Positions 17,213 to 25,503 of a stretch of 64,000 nucleotides of DNA are shown in pieces. The notes beneath the pieces were generated by a model. The model worked only from the letters and a program-made list of their open reading frames with translations, searched no databases and had not been told where the DNA came from. The stretch is taken from the NCBI GenBank assembly GCA_036268055.1, contig DATAUW010000016.1, positions 208,558 to 272,557 on the forward strand, given 5' to 3'. The first letter of the stretch is position 1, and the number at the start of each line of letters is the position of its first letter. This DNA comes from Verrucomicrobiia bacterium. GTDB lineage: Bacteria; Verrucomicrobiota; Verrucomicrobiia; Limisphaerales; Pedosphaeraceae. The position numbers were made by a program, and so were the translations under genes.

Positions 17213-18304
17213 GTGATTTACGACGCGTCGCTTGATGAATTGCTTCAGAAGGTCTGGGACGGCCAGCGCATTAATGCCGCCGAAGCCTTGCGGCTTTATC
17301 ATTTGCCACTGGAGGAATTGGGCGCGCTGGCGGATCGCCGCCGGCAGTTGATTAAGCGGGATGCCTACAGCGGCCGCGGCAATGACATCGTGACTTACAT
17401 TGTGGACCGCAATGTTAATTATACGAATGTCTGCAATGTCTATTGCAAATTTTGCGCGTTCTATCGCGTGACGGGCGATGATGATGCCTATGTCATCACG
17501 CACGCCGAGATGGACAAAAAAATCGAGGAGACGATTGCGCTGGGCGGCACGCAGATTTTGATGCAGGGCGGGCATCATCCGAAATTGACGATGCAGTGGT
17601 ATCTCGACCTGCTCTCGCACATCAAAGAAAAATTTCCGCAGATCAATATTCATGGTTTCAGCCCAAGCGAGTTCGTCCATTTTCGCGAAGTGTTCCAGTT
17701 GCCGCTTGAGGAAATTATTTCGCAATTCGTGAAGGCCGGGCTTGGTTCCATTCCCGGTGGCGGTGGCGAGATTTTGGTGGATCGCGTGCGTCAGCGCATC
17801 TCCCCGCTCAAAGCGATGAGCGATGATTGGATGAGCGTGATGGACGTGGCGCACAAGCTGGGATTGGCTTCGACGGCGACGATGATGTTTGGCCACGTGG
17901 AAACAGTGGAGGAACGCATCGAACATTTCGAGCGCGTGCGGGCGCAGCAGGACAAGAGCAAAGGTTTCACGGCATTCATTTCGTGGACGTTCCAAGCGGA
18001 AAACACGAAATTGCGCGCGCCGACGGTGGGCGCGCACGAGTATTTGCGGACGCAGGCGGTGAGCCGAATCTATTTGGACAACGTGCCGAACATCCAAAGT
18101 TCATGGGTTACGCAAGGTCAGGAGATCGGACAAGTCGCGCTTAAGTATGGTGCGAATGATCTGGGTAGCATCATGATCGAGGAGAACGTGGTGAGCCAGG
18201 CGGGAACTACGTTCCGCATGGGCGTCGCGGATATGCAGCGGTTAATCAAAGACCTGGGATATGAGCCAAAGCAGCGGGATAATTGGTATCGGCTTTTGAA
18301 TTAG
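17213..18304 (+). CDS. mqnC: Cyclic dehypoxanthine futalosine synthase (radical SAM)
   Basis: 363 residues from the GTG at 17213. Open frame continues upstream to 17045, but that part overlaps metF and has no homology. The radical-SAM cluster motif is CNVYCKFC, and the family-typical GGTQILMQGGHHP, GFSPSEFVHF and GSIPGGGGEILVDRVR segments follow. MqnC catalyses the cyclisation step of the futalosine route to menaquinone, so the organism makes menaquinone without the classical Men pathway. Related CofH/MqnE enzymes share the core; the C-terminal part (SSWVTQGQEIGQVALKYGANDLG) fits MqnC best. Confidence 0.92.
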   Translation: MIYDASLDELLQKVWDGQRINAAEALRLYHLPLEELGALADRRRQLIKRDAYSGRGNDIVTYIVDRNVNYTNVCNVYCKFCAFYRVTGDDDAYVITHAEMDKKIEETIALGGTQILMQGGHHPKLTMQWYLDLLSHIKEKFPQINIHGFSPSEFVHFREVFQLPLEEIISQFVKAGLGSIPGGGGEILVDRVRQRISPLKAMSDDWMSVMDVAHKLGLASTATMMFGHVETVEERIEHFERVRAQQDKSKGFTAFISWTFQAENTKLRAPTVGAHEYLRTQAVSRIYLDNVPNIQSSWVTQGQEIGQVALKYGANDLGSIMIEENVVSQAGTTFRMGVADMQRLIKDLGYEPKQRDNWYRLLN

Positions 18305-18353
18305 GGAAAAGTTTCAGTTTCAAATTTCAGCAAGGGCTTGCCGGAAGGCGCGC

Positions 18354-18382
18354 TTGACTGGCAGGCGGAGGAAAAGTAGGAT
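18354..18382 (+). promoter_or_regulatory. Promoter of tRNA-His
   Basis: TTGACT (18354-18359), a 17-base spacer and TAGGAT (18377-18382), placed 16 bases before the tRNA. This is a near-consensus housekeeping promoter. Confidence 0.75.
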
Positions 18383-18397
18383 GACTTCCCATCGGTT

Positions 18398-18473
18398 GGT
18401 GGCCATAGCTCAATGGTAGAGTCCAAGCTTGTGGAGCTTGTTGTTGCGGGTTCGAATCCCGTTGGCCACCCCA
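18398..18473 (+). tRNA. tRNA-His (anticodon GTG)
   Basis: A full cloverleaf can be drawn. The acceptor stem GTGGCCA pairs with TGGCCAC; the extra G at position -1 (18398) faces C73, the identity mark of tRNA-His. The D stem is GCTC/GAGT-like. The anticodon stem CAAGC/GCTTG encloses the loop TTGTGGA with anticodon GTG, and the T arm is GCGGG-TTCGAAT-CCCGT. A CCA end is encoded at 18471-18473. A good promoter lies just upstream. Confidence 0.97.
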
Positions 18474-18572
18474 TCTTTTGAGGTTACTTCCGGCAAAGCA
18501 ATAATTCTTGCCGCCAAATCAAATTCAACACAAAGTTGGCTTGAAACCGTTCACCCAAAATAAAATAAACAT

Positions 18573-18995
18573 ATGATTAAAACCTCAACCTCCATTATCA
18601 AATACGTCGCCGCAGCGCTGTTGTTGCTGGCTGTGACCGCCCATGCCGAAGGCAATTCACCCGCAGGTTCATGGACCTGGTCAACTCCCGGCCGCAATGG
18701 CGGAGCCGACCGCACCAATACACTGGTGTTAAAAATCGAGGATTCCAAATTGACGGGCAAACTGTCCGCGCCCGGACGCGGTGGCCAGGTCAACGAGACT
18801 TCCATCACCGACGGCACTGTCACCGGCGACACTATTTCTTTCGCGGTGGTTCGCGAATTCAACGGCAACTCGAACACGAACAAATACTCGGGAAAAGTCG
18901 CGGGAGATCAACTCACCGGCAAGATCGAATATACTCGTAATGGAGAAGCCCAATCGCGCGATTGGAAAGCGACCCGCGTGACGGAAATAAAATAA
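18573..18995 (+). CDS. Small secreted beta-rich protein of unknown function
   Basis: 140 residues with a clear signal peptide (about 1-25, ending AHAEG). The mature part alternates short polar strands (GSWTWST, TLVLKIEDSKLTGKLSAP, TITG-like, GKVAGDQLTGKIEYTRNG, RDWKATRV), a lipocalin-like or single-sheet pattern seen in verrucomicrobial secreted proteins, where the GKI/GKL repeats look like beta hairpins. It is an isolated gene between the tRNA and a long hairpin at 19015. No function can be assigned. Confidence 0.75.
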   Translation: MIKTSTSIIKYVAAALLLLAVTAHAEGNSPAGSWTWSTPGRNGGADRTNTLVLKIEDSKLTGKLSAPGRGGQVNETSITDGTVTGDTISFAVVREFNGNSNTNKYSGKVAGDQLTGKIEYTRNGEAQSRDWKATRVTEIK

Positions 18996-19014
18996 TTCGT
19001 TAAACGTCTCATAA

Positions 19015-19053
19015 TTGCGCGGGCGGAATTTATGCAAGGTTCCGCCCGCGCAA
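19015..19053. terminator. Long perfect hairpin, probable bidirectional terminator
   Basis: A 14-bp perfect inverted repeat, TTGCGCGGGCGGAA (19015-19028) and TTCCGCCCGCGCAA (19040-19053), with an 11-base loop, lies 20 bases after the secreted-protein gene. It is very GC-rich and lacks a T tract, so classical intrinsic termination is not certain; it could be an mRNA 3'-end stabiliser. Confidence 0.55.
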
Positions 19054-19174
19054 AGCCGGGCAGATTATCTCCAGGCGTATCCGGCTGCCGCTTCCCCTTC
19101 CACTATCGCGCACATTTGAAAAAATCACCGGTGAAAATGGTGGGCGTTTCCTAATATATTAATTTGACATTATT

Positions 19175-19200
19175 GTATTTTCAGTATTTATTGAAAATAT
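19175..19200. promoter_or_regulatory. Operator 1 of the GbsR-like regulator (autoregulation site)
   Basis: This 26-bp inverted repeat (left arm TATTTTCA, right arm TATTGAAAATAT) differs at only three positions from the site at 19782-19807. It runs up to and includes the first bases of the regulator's ATG at 19199, and overlaps the likely promoter, since TTGACA lies at 19164-19169. A bound regulator would block its own transcription. Confidence 0.75.
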
Positions 19201-19741
19201 GAATGATAAGGTGGAAGCGGTTGACCGGTTAAATGCGGCGCGGGATGAATTCATTTCGCAATGGGGCGCGATGGGCGGAGCGTGGGGCATCAACCGGACC
19301 ATGGCACAGGTCCACGCGCTGCTCATGACAAGCGAGGACGCCTTAACCACGGACGAAGTCATGGCCGAATTAGAAATAAGCCGTGGCAACGCCCATCAAA
19401 ATTTGCGCGAACTCGTGGGCTGGGGGCTCGTCCGCAATATCATCCGAAAGGGCGAACGCAAGGAATATTACGAGGCAGAAAAGGACGTGTGGCGAATGTT
19501 TTGCATCATCGCTCGCGAGCGCAAACGCCGCGAGATCGAGCCCGCGCTTCGCGCCCTGCAAACTTGCGATGAACAAACCGGCTTGCTGCGAACCGACAAA
19601 GCCGTTGCATTTAATCGGCAGGTAAAAGCCCTGATTGGATTTCTCAGCCAGGCGGATGCAGTTTTGGACCGGGTTTCCCGCTCCGAGCAAAGCGCGATCA
19701 TGCCGCTGATGCTGAAGATGTTTTTAAAGAGCGCAAAGTGA
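19199..19741 (+). CDS. GbsR/MarR-like transcriptional regulator
   Basis: 180 residues. The winged-helix HTH lies at about 25-95 (LLMTSEDALTTDEVMAELEISRGNAHQNLRELVGWGLV), with the SRGN-type recognition helix and GERKEYYEAEKD wing characteristic of the GbsR branch of the MarR superfamily. A helical C-terminal part should dimerise. The ATG touches the end of the 26-bp operator and no Shine-Dalgarno is present, so the mRNA may be nearly leaderless. The same palindrome sits before the next gene, so this protein probably represses itself and the DUF805/SRPBCC membrane protein. The inducer is unknown; GbsR relatives sense choline or other small ligands. Confidence 0.87.
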   Translation: MNDKVEAVDRLNAARDEFISQWGAMGGAWGINRTMAQVHALLMTSEDALTTDEVMAELEISRGNAHQNLRELVGWGLVRNIIRKGERKEYYEAEKDVWRMFCIIARERKRREIEPALRALQTCDEQTGLLRTDKAVAFNRQVKALIGFLSQADAVLDRVSRSEQSAIMPLMLKMFLKSAK

Positions 19742-19781
19742 ACCTCATTGGAATGGAAATATTGTGGAATTGTGAATAGAC

Positions 19782-19807
19782 ATATTTTCAATAGTTATTG
19801 AAAATAT
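19782..19807. promoter_or_regulatory. Operator 2, before the DUF805/SRPBCC gene
   Basis: A perfect palindrome with 12-bp arms, ATATTTTCAATA and TATTGAAAATAT, separated by GT, ends 12 bases before the ATG at 19820. It is nearly identical to operator 1 at 19175-19200. Confidence 0.8.
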
Positions 19808-19819
19808 GATAATTATATT

Positions 19820-21253
19820 ATGAATATGAGACTGTTCTCGAAGCGAAATGTGCCGGAAACATTGATCGGCAGGATTTGGAAGAGTCCGCTGGACCGGATG
19901 AGTTATTTTTGGTGGGGGGTCATATTGATGGCGGTTAAATACAACCTGGATCGGTTGATCGCAAAAACTCTATTCGGCCGAAGCTGGTATATTTGGAATT
20001 ATTTCAAGCCGTCCGACTTCGCAAATATTGGGTCCATTCCGCCGGATGACCAGGGCTTTTATTTGGTTTTGCTGGTGACAGCCCTGCCGTTTTTATTTTT
20101 AGGAACAGTGCTGACTGTTTGCCGGCTGCGCTCGGCGGGATTGCCGTTGCCACTGTTTCTGTTTTTTTTCGTTCCGATCATCAACCTCAGCTTCTTCGCG
20201 CTTTTATGTGTGATGCCAGCGAAAGAGTCGGTTTCGGTTCTACTGGAAGAACCGGTTTCCAGGCGATGGCTGCCGGTGAGCGCGGTTGGCAGCGCGGTTT
20301 TTAGCACGGTGGTGGTGGGATTGATTGGGGTAGCGCTGGTGTTTCTTTCGACAGAGGGTCTGGGCAGTTACGGCTGGGGATTATTCGTCGCGTTGCCTTT
20401 TACGATGGGACTGGTTTCCGTTTTGCTTTATGCCGGACGACAGCATAGAAGTTTGAACAGTTGTCTGGCGGTTTCGGTACTGCCGATTTTGTTTTGCGCA
20501 ATCGGTTTGTTATTTATCGCCGTCGAAGGCGTGATTTGTATTGTGATGGCGGCGCCGATCGCCGTTGTGCTCGCGATTTTTGGAGGACTTTTGGGCTTTA
20601 TGATCGTCGGAATCCGGCACAAAGGTGCCCACCCGGCGGTCACGTTGCTGATTCTTTTGGCTGTGCCATTTACGATGGGCATGGAGCAGCGCGCGGGTGA
20701 TAAACTGCCGATGCTTTTTGTAACGAGTTCGGTCGTGATCAATGCGCCGCCGGAAAAAGTCTGGCCCAATGTGATTTCGTTTTCACCGATTCCACCGCAA
20801 CGCGATTGGGTTCTCCACAGCGGCGTAGCTTATCCGACGCAGGCGCGAATTGACGGGCAGGGCGTCGGCGCGATTCGGCATTGTATCTTTACGACAGGCG
20901 AATTCTTGGAGCCGATTGAAGTTTGGGATCAACCGCATCGGCTCCGTTTTTCCGTTGCCGATCAACCTGAGCCATTGGAAGAGCTTTCGCCCTATGGCCA
21001 CTTGGACGCACCGCATCTGCATGGCTATCTGGAATCACATGAAGGGGAGTTACGGTTGATCGCATTGCCCGGCGGGAAAACTCGGTTGGAAGGAACCACG
21101 TGGTACACGGACCGCATCTCGCCTACTCCTTATTGGCAAATCTGGTCGGATATGTTGATCCATCACATCCACCTGCGCGTCCTCAACCACATCAAAGCGC
21201 TTTCGGAGCAAACAGCCGGGAATTTTACTCCGTCGCCAAGCCAACCTTCGTGA
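19820..21253 (+). CDS. Multi-pass membrane protein with DUF805-like start and C-terminal SRPBCC domain
   Basis: 477 residues. The N-terminus (WKSPLDRMSYFWWGVIL, then about eight hydrophobic helices to residue 290) begins like DUF805 membrane proteins. The last 170 residues are soluble and begin FVTSSVVINAPPEKVWPNVISF, a clear START/SRPBCC (polyketide cyclase-like) ligand-binding domain, ending near ALSEQTAG. The fusion suggests a membrane protein carrying a hydrophobic-ligand pocket. It lies directly behind operator 2 and is probably controlled by the upstream regulator. Its 3' end overlaps the convergent exbD gene by 29 bases. Substrate unknown. Confidence 0.8.
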   Translation: MNMRLFSKRNVPETLIGRIWKSPLDRMSYFWWGVILMAVKYNLDRLIAKTLFGRSWYIWNYFKPSDFANIGSIPPDDQGFYLVLLVTALPFLFLGTVLTVCRLRSAGLPLPLFLFFFVPIINLSFFALLCVMPAKESVSVLLEEPVSRRWLPVSAVGSAVFSTVVVGLIGVALVFLSTEGLGSYGWGLFVALPFTMGLVSVLLYAGRQHRSLNSCLAVSVLPILFCAIGLLFIAVEGVICIVMAAPIAVVLAIFGGLLGFMIVGIRHKGAHPAVTLLILLAVPFTMGMEQRAGDKLPMLFVTSSVVINAPPEKVWPNVISFSPIPPQRDWVLHSGVAYPTQARIDGQGVGAIRHCIFTTGEFLEPIEVWDQPHRLRFSVADQPEPLEELSPYGHLDAPHLHGYLESHEGELRLIALPGGKTRLEGTTWYTDRISPTPYWQIWSDMLIHHIHLRVLNHIKALSEQTAGNFTPSPSQPS

Positions 21254-21635
21254 TGTCCAATTGCTGCAAGGCGTCCAAGACTTTGATCATGCCTTGATAT
21301 TCCACGTCGTCGGAACCTTTCACGACGACTTTGGGGTCGGGATCGGAGGCTTTGAGGCTTTCGAGTTTGGGCTTGAGGGCGGCATCGGCGATGGCTTCGC
21401 CGTTGAGGAAGACTTGCCCGTGGTTGTCCACGACGATGCGATTGATTTTCGGTTTGGGCGCATTGGGATCGGGCGGCGGTGGCGGCTTGCCGGAGGGCAG
21501 GGCCATCTCGAGGCTGTTGACCATCTGCGGCGTGGTGATGATGAAGATCACGAGCAGCACGAACACGAGGTCGAGCAGCGGCGTGATGTTCAGCTCGTTC
21601 ATGGTGCCGTGGCCCCGGCGCGAAGTTTTTTTCAT
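21225..21635 (-). CDS. ExbD/TolR-type biopolymer transport protein (second copy)
   Basis: 136 residues from the ATG at 21635. A single transmembrane helix near the N-terminus follows the ELNITPLLDLVFVLLVIF signature, in which the Asp is the proton-conducting residue. The periplasmic domain ends DALQQLDITKVGLATE. A proline-rich insert (PPPPPDPNAPKP) follows the membrane segment. It starts one base after the TonB stop, so it is translationally coupled. With ExbB it converts proton motive force into outer-membrane work. Confidence 0.93.
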   Translation of the reverse strand: MKKTSRRGHGTMNELNITPLLDLVFVLLVIFIITTPQMVNSLEMALPSGKPPPPPDPNAPKPKINRIVVDNHGQVFLNGEAIADAALKPKLESLKASDPDPKVVVKGSDDVEYQGMIKVLDALQQLDITKVGLATE

Positions 21636-21636
21636 A

Positions 21637-22308
21637 TCACGGTTGGATGGCTTCAGCTTGAACGACGTCGAATCGCACAATAACGCGCGGCGGAAAATTT
21701 GAGGGCGGCGGGCGGTTGACGCTGCGGGTCATCGCGAGCGCCTGGCGGACGGAATCGTCCCAGCGTTTGTTGTTCGAACTTTTTTTCCAAACGGGGTCGC
21801 TGATTCCGCCCTGGCGATCCACGGATATTTCGATCTCGGCGGCAAAATTATGATCGTCCATGTCTTCAGGCCGATCCCATTTCGATTGCAGCGCGTATTG
21901 CAATAATCCCTTGTATAATTGGATGGGATCGGACGAAGTCTCTACGGCCTTTCCACCTTCAAAATTAAAGGACGCAACATCCGCCGCAGCCGGCGCGATG
22001 GACGGCGGCGCAGCCGAGGGCGGCGGGGCGGTTTGAACAACTTCCTTGGGTACATCCATCTTGGGCGTGGCTTTTGACTCCTCAGCGATCTTCGGTTGCT
22101 CTTTGGGTTTCTCCGGCTCCTTCGGTTTTTCAGGCGGCTTTTCCTTGACCATCTCGACTGCGATCTTTTTGAGCGACTTGCCAAGCAAGCCTTCGCGCGC
22201 CGCAAAATAAATCACAGCCCCGGCGATGATGGCGTGAAACCCAACCGAAATCAGCAGATTGACTTTCGAGGAATTACGCGGCTTGCGCTGCTGAGTTTGC
22301 GGGAGCAT
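21637..22308 (-). CDS. TonB-like energy transducer
   Basis: 223 residues. One N-terminal membrane helix (VNLLISVGFHAIIAGAVIYFA) is followed by a Pro/Lys/Glu-rich linker (repeated EKPKEP units) that would span the periplasm. The C-terminal domain has the TonB/TolA-like pattern KWDRPEDMDDHNFAAEIEISVDRQGGI. It lies between two exbD genes, with spacings of 4 bases upstream and 1 base downstream. The substrate receptor is not encoded nearby. Confidence 0.85.
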   Translation of the reverse strand: MLPQTQQRKPRNSSKVNLLISVGFHAIIAGAVIYFAAREGLLGKSLKKIAVEMVKEKPPEKPKEPEKPKEQPKIAEESKATPKMDVPKEVVQTAPPPSAAPPSIAPAAADVASFNFEGGKAVETSSDPIQLYKGLLQYALQSKWDRPEDMDDHNFAAEIEISVDRQGGISDPVWKKSSNNKRWDDSVRQALAMTRSVNRPPPSNFPPRVIVRFDVVQAEAIQP

Positions 22309-22312
22309 GAAA

Positions 22313-22726
22313 TTATTTCTTGTCGGCGGCCTCGGTGGCTAAGTCCACCTTCACGACATTGGCCTGCTGGCACGCATCGAGCACGGCGCGGATCTGGCGG
22401 TATTTTGTCTTGCCATCGCCGCGGACGATGACGCTCAGGTCAGGATCATCCACGCGGAGATTCACCAGGGTTTGCTGCAACTCCGTCATCTGGATCATTT
22501 TTTTGTTCATCCACACGTTGCCGTTGGCTTCGACGGTGATGTAATTGGCCTTGCGCGGCGGGTCCTTCTGATGCTTGGAACCCTTGGGCAAAGCCAGGTC
22601 GAGGTCATTGACGATCGGTGTGGTTGTGATGATGAAGATGACCAGCAGCACGAACGCGAGGTCGAGCAGCGGAGTGATGTTCAACTCCGTGAGCGTTTCG
22701 TGCGCCGTATGCGAACACTTCTTCAT
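22313..22726 (-). CDS. exbD: ExbD/TolR-type biopolymer transport protein (first copy)
   Basis: 137 residues. The signature TELNITPLLDLAFVLLVIFIITT with its conserved Asp lies in the only membrane helix, and the periplasmic domain ends ACQQANVVKVDLATEA. It is clearly paralogous to the copy at 21225 but lacks that copy's Pro-rich insert. It is placed 21 bases after exbB and 4 bases before tonB. Two ExbD copies around one TonB suggest a heteromeric ExbD pair, as in Verrucomicrobia and Bacteroidetes TonB loci. Confidence 0.93.
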   Translation of the reverse strand: MKKCSHTAHETLTELNITPLLDLAFVLLVIFIITTTPIVNDLDLALPKGSKHQKDPPRKANYITVEANGNVWMNKKMIQMTELQQTLVNLRVDDPDLSVIVRGDGKTKYRQIRAVLDACQQANVVKVDLATEAADKK

Positions 22727-22747
22727 GGCAAAGCGGCGGGCTCGTTA

Positions 22748-23632
22748 TCAGGCAATCGCGGGAATGCCATCGCGCCTGACCGACTTCAACGCGCCGACGA
22801 TGCGCGTGGCCAAAGCTTCGTTGGCCGCTTTCATTTCCTCGGAGAGCGGGCGGTTGTCCACGTAGCGATGTTCCAACTGATTGGCGTAACGCGCCGCAAA
22901 ACCGTCCAGCTCCTGAGTAATATTGCGGATAGTGGTGACCATGAAATTGTAGCTGAACATCGCCGGGATTGCCACGAGCAGGCCGATGACCGTACAGATC
23001 AACGCCCCGGCTACACCGGGGGCCATCGCCGCGAGGCTGGCCGAACCGGCATTGGCGATGCCCGAGAAAGTTTCCATGACGCCCCAGACCGTTCCGAGCA
23101 AACCAATGAACGGGCCGCCGGCGACCGCAGTGGAGAGCACGATCATACCTTTTTCCAGATTCATCGCCTCGGCGGCGGCGGCTTCTTCCATTACGACCTT
23201 GACCGCCTCGAATGACGCGACGCTGATTTTGGTTGTGCGGGAGCGGGCGATGATGTCGGTATTGCCGTGGTCCAATTCCGGCGACGATTCGATGTTCGTG
23301 CGCGCCTCGACCTGCACCGGATTATTTTTCAAATGATAATCCACTTCGTCCGCGCCGCGGATGTAAAGACTGTAAGCCGGCGCGCCTTCGAATTCCTCCT
23401 GCTTGCGCTTGATGTCCATCGGGTCGCGGGTCTCATTATAGGCCGTGAAGAATTTCTTCGCCCACGAACGCGCAATTATGAGTTGGCGCGCCTTCGTGAT
23501 GATGATCGTCCAACTGAAGAGCGAAAGCAGGAGCAGGGCGGACATGGTGATCTTGCCTTCCGGCGTGGCGCGGCGGACGGCGAATGAAAGCGCGCTCTCG
23601 GCGAGCATGGGCATGGTGTGAAATAAGTGCAT
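22748..23632 (-). CDS. exbB: ExbB/TolQ/MotA-family proton channel protein
   Basis: 294 residues from the ATG at 23632; an upstream in-frame start at 23683 is less likely. It has three membrane helices: one near residues 25-50 (KITMSALLLLSLFSWTIII), then a large cytoplasmic loop, then two close together in the MotA/TolQ core (GMIVLSTAVAGGPFIGLLGTVWGVM and GVAGALICTVIGLLVAIPAM). The GLLGTVWG motif is diagnostic. It is the first gene of the exbB-exbD-tonB-exbD operon. Confidence 0.94.
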   Translation of the reverse strand: MHLFHTMPMLAESALSFAVRRATPEGKITMSALLLLSLFSWTIIITKARQLIIARSWAKKFFTAYNETRDPMDIKRKQEEFEGAPAYSLYIRGADEVDYHLKNNPVQVEARTNIESSPELDHGNTDIIARSRTTKISVASFEAVKVVMEEAAAAEAMNLEKGMIVLSTAVAGGPFIGLLGTVWGVMETFSGIANAGSASLAAMAPGVAGALICTVIGLLVAIPAMFSYNFMVTTIRNITQELDGFAARYANQLEHRYVDNRPLSEEMKAANEALATRIVGALKSVRRDGIPAIA

Positions 23633-23812
23633 AATTTTGGTTGATGCTTGCTTGAAACTACAGCGCTCACGGCTCCAAGCCATGCAGCGAAATCAAAAAT
23701 TGTCTCTGGTCAAACAAACGGACAAATAACGGCATTAGCCAAGTAAATCCGTCGAATGTTACGAACAGTCGTCAAAATCCAAACAATTTGGCGACATTCT
23801 CAGTCCGGCAGC

Positions 23813-25486
23813 TTACAAACTCGCCAGGGCCACTTTGACCATCGCATTTTCTTCCGGGAGGAGTTTGGCCGCCGCAGCGCGTTCCAGCGGCGCTTTGGCT
23901 AAATCCTTGTGGCCACTCTGCGCCTCAACCACGCCGTAATAGGCCGCGACCGAGGGATTTTTAAGCGATTCGGGTTTCAAGCTATCCACGATTTTGGCCG
24001 CCTCCCCGGGTTTGTTTTGCAACAGGAGCGAGTAAGCGTAAGTGGAAGTAAAAAAGGGATTTTCGGGCGAGCTGTCGTAAGCTTCGCGCGCGAGGCGGAA
24101 AGCTTCCTCGAGGTCCGCCTTGCGCAGCATGGACAGGTTGGCCAGGTTGTTTTTCAGGCGGGCGTTGGAGGAATCGGCGGCATAGGTTTTGGAGATCAGC
24201 TCGGACAATTCGCGCGTGTTGCCGGAGGCATAATATTTGCCGGCAAGGTTTTCCACCGCCCATTTTTCCTTGGGAAATTCGGCTGCGGCTTCGCGCAAAA
24301 CTTCTGTGTTTTCCGTATCCCAACCGTGCTCGGCAGTGGCTTGCGCGAGACGCGCTAAACGGTCCGAATGATGGCCCGCCAGCCGGAGCGCCTTGTGCCA
24401 GGAGGATTGCGACGCGGTATTTTCATTCAATTCCCGCTGTCCGAAAGAGAGCAGGGTGAGACGGTAGCAGTTGGCATCGCCCCAATCCTGTTTTTCCAGC
24501 AAGCCTGTCAGTCCCTTCCAGTCTTTCATTGCGACATAACAGTCGGCGGCGATGAGCGGAACCGGCTGGTTGGTTTGCATGGCGGACGGTAATGTGCCCA
24601 GCCAGCGCAGGGTGTTGGTGGGACCCTCGATCAGGCCCATCCATTGGCCCAACGCGAAAGCGCAGCCAGGCGATTTGCTGGCTTCGGATTTTAACGACGC
24701 AAGCCACGGCGCGAAATTAGTGCTGCCCGTGCGGTGTAACAACTGCAAGTGTTCGATCTTGTCGCTGATGGTTGCCGAAGGTTCGCGGACGATCTCGGAG
24801 GAAAAATAAACTGCCCGCTCGAACGATTTATGGGTCGTCGCATCTGCCAGCAGGTAATGTAAAGCGATCGGGCGCACTGTGGCATTGGTAGAGAGTGCTT
24901 CCATCGCCGTGCGAGCCGAGGCGACGGTCTGCGTGTTCGTCGAGGCCAAGGCGATGGTTTGGATGTTCAGCGAAATGGTTTCGTTGCCAGGCTCAAGGCG
25001 CAAAGCTTCATGATAATGTTTTTGCGCTTCGTCCGACTTTCCCTGACTCCAAGCCATAGCGCCGCATAATTTATGATACATGGCGCCGTTTTTTGATTTT
25101 TCATCCAGGCCGCCGAGGGCCTCATCGGCGGATTTGAAATCGTGCAGTTTGATGGCGGTTTCGGCCCAGAGCAAACGGTTGGTCATGTTGTTGGGCTCAA
25201 ACTGCGCCGCGTGCATGCGCCAACCAAGGGCGTTGGACGAGTCAGCGCCTTCGAGGATATCGGCCATGAGCTTGTAAGCGGGCACGCTGATGGGATTGAT
25301 CTGCAAGGCGCGTTGCAGGCAAAGGGCGGCGTTACGCGGATCTTTCTGTTCGAGATAATGATTGGCCTCGGCGATGGCGCGCCGTTCGGTGGCGTTTTTG
25401 TAGGCTTTGCGGCCGAACCAGCCGGCCAGGGCCACAACGGCCATCACCGACAAAAAAATAAACATCTTCTTGATTAGGCTGTTCAT
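23813..25486 (-). CDS. Membrane-anchored TPR-repeat protein
   Basis: 557 residues from the ATG at 25486. One N-terminal transmembrane helix (MFIFLSVMAVVALAGWF) is followed by many tetratricopeptide helices (AALCLQRALQINPISVPAYKLMADILEG type near 50-80, again near 160, and a clear set at the C-terminus ending KAPLERAAAAKLL). It is the last gene of the export operon, 17 bases after the NusG paralogue. TPR proteins are regular members of exosortase/EPS loci (compare PrsT/EpsL-type proteins), where they probably act as scaffolds. The exact role is not known. Confidence 0.82.
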   Translation of the reverse strand: MNSLIKKMFIFLSVMAVVALAGWFGRKAYKNATERRAIAEANHYLEQKDPRNAALCLQRALQINPISVPAYKLMADILEGADSSNALGWRMHAAQFEPNNMTNRLLWAETAIKLHDFKSADEALGGLDEKSKNGAMYHKLCGAMAWSQGKSDEAQKHYHEALRLEPGNETISLNIQTIALASTNTQTVASARTAMEALSTNATVRPIALHYLLADATTHKSFERAVYFSSEIVREPSATISDKIEHLQLLHRTGSTNFAPWLASLKSEASKSPGCAFALGQWMGLIEGPTNTLRWLGTLPSAMQTNQPVPLIAADCYVAMKDWKGLTGLLEKQDWGDANCYRLTLLSFGQRELNENTASQSSWHKALRLAGHHSDRLARLAQATAEHGWDTENTEVLREAAAEFPKEKWAVENLAGKYYASGNTRELSELISKTYAADSSNARLKNNLANLSMLRKADLEEAFRLAREAYDSSPENPFFTSTYAYSLLLQNKPGEAAKIVDSLKPESLKNPSVAAYYGVVEAQSGHKDLAKAPLERAAAAKLLPEENAMVKVALASL

Positions 25487-25503
25487 AAAATTGCTTTCTG
25501 TTT

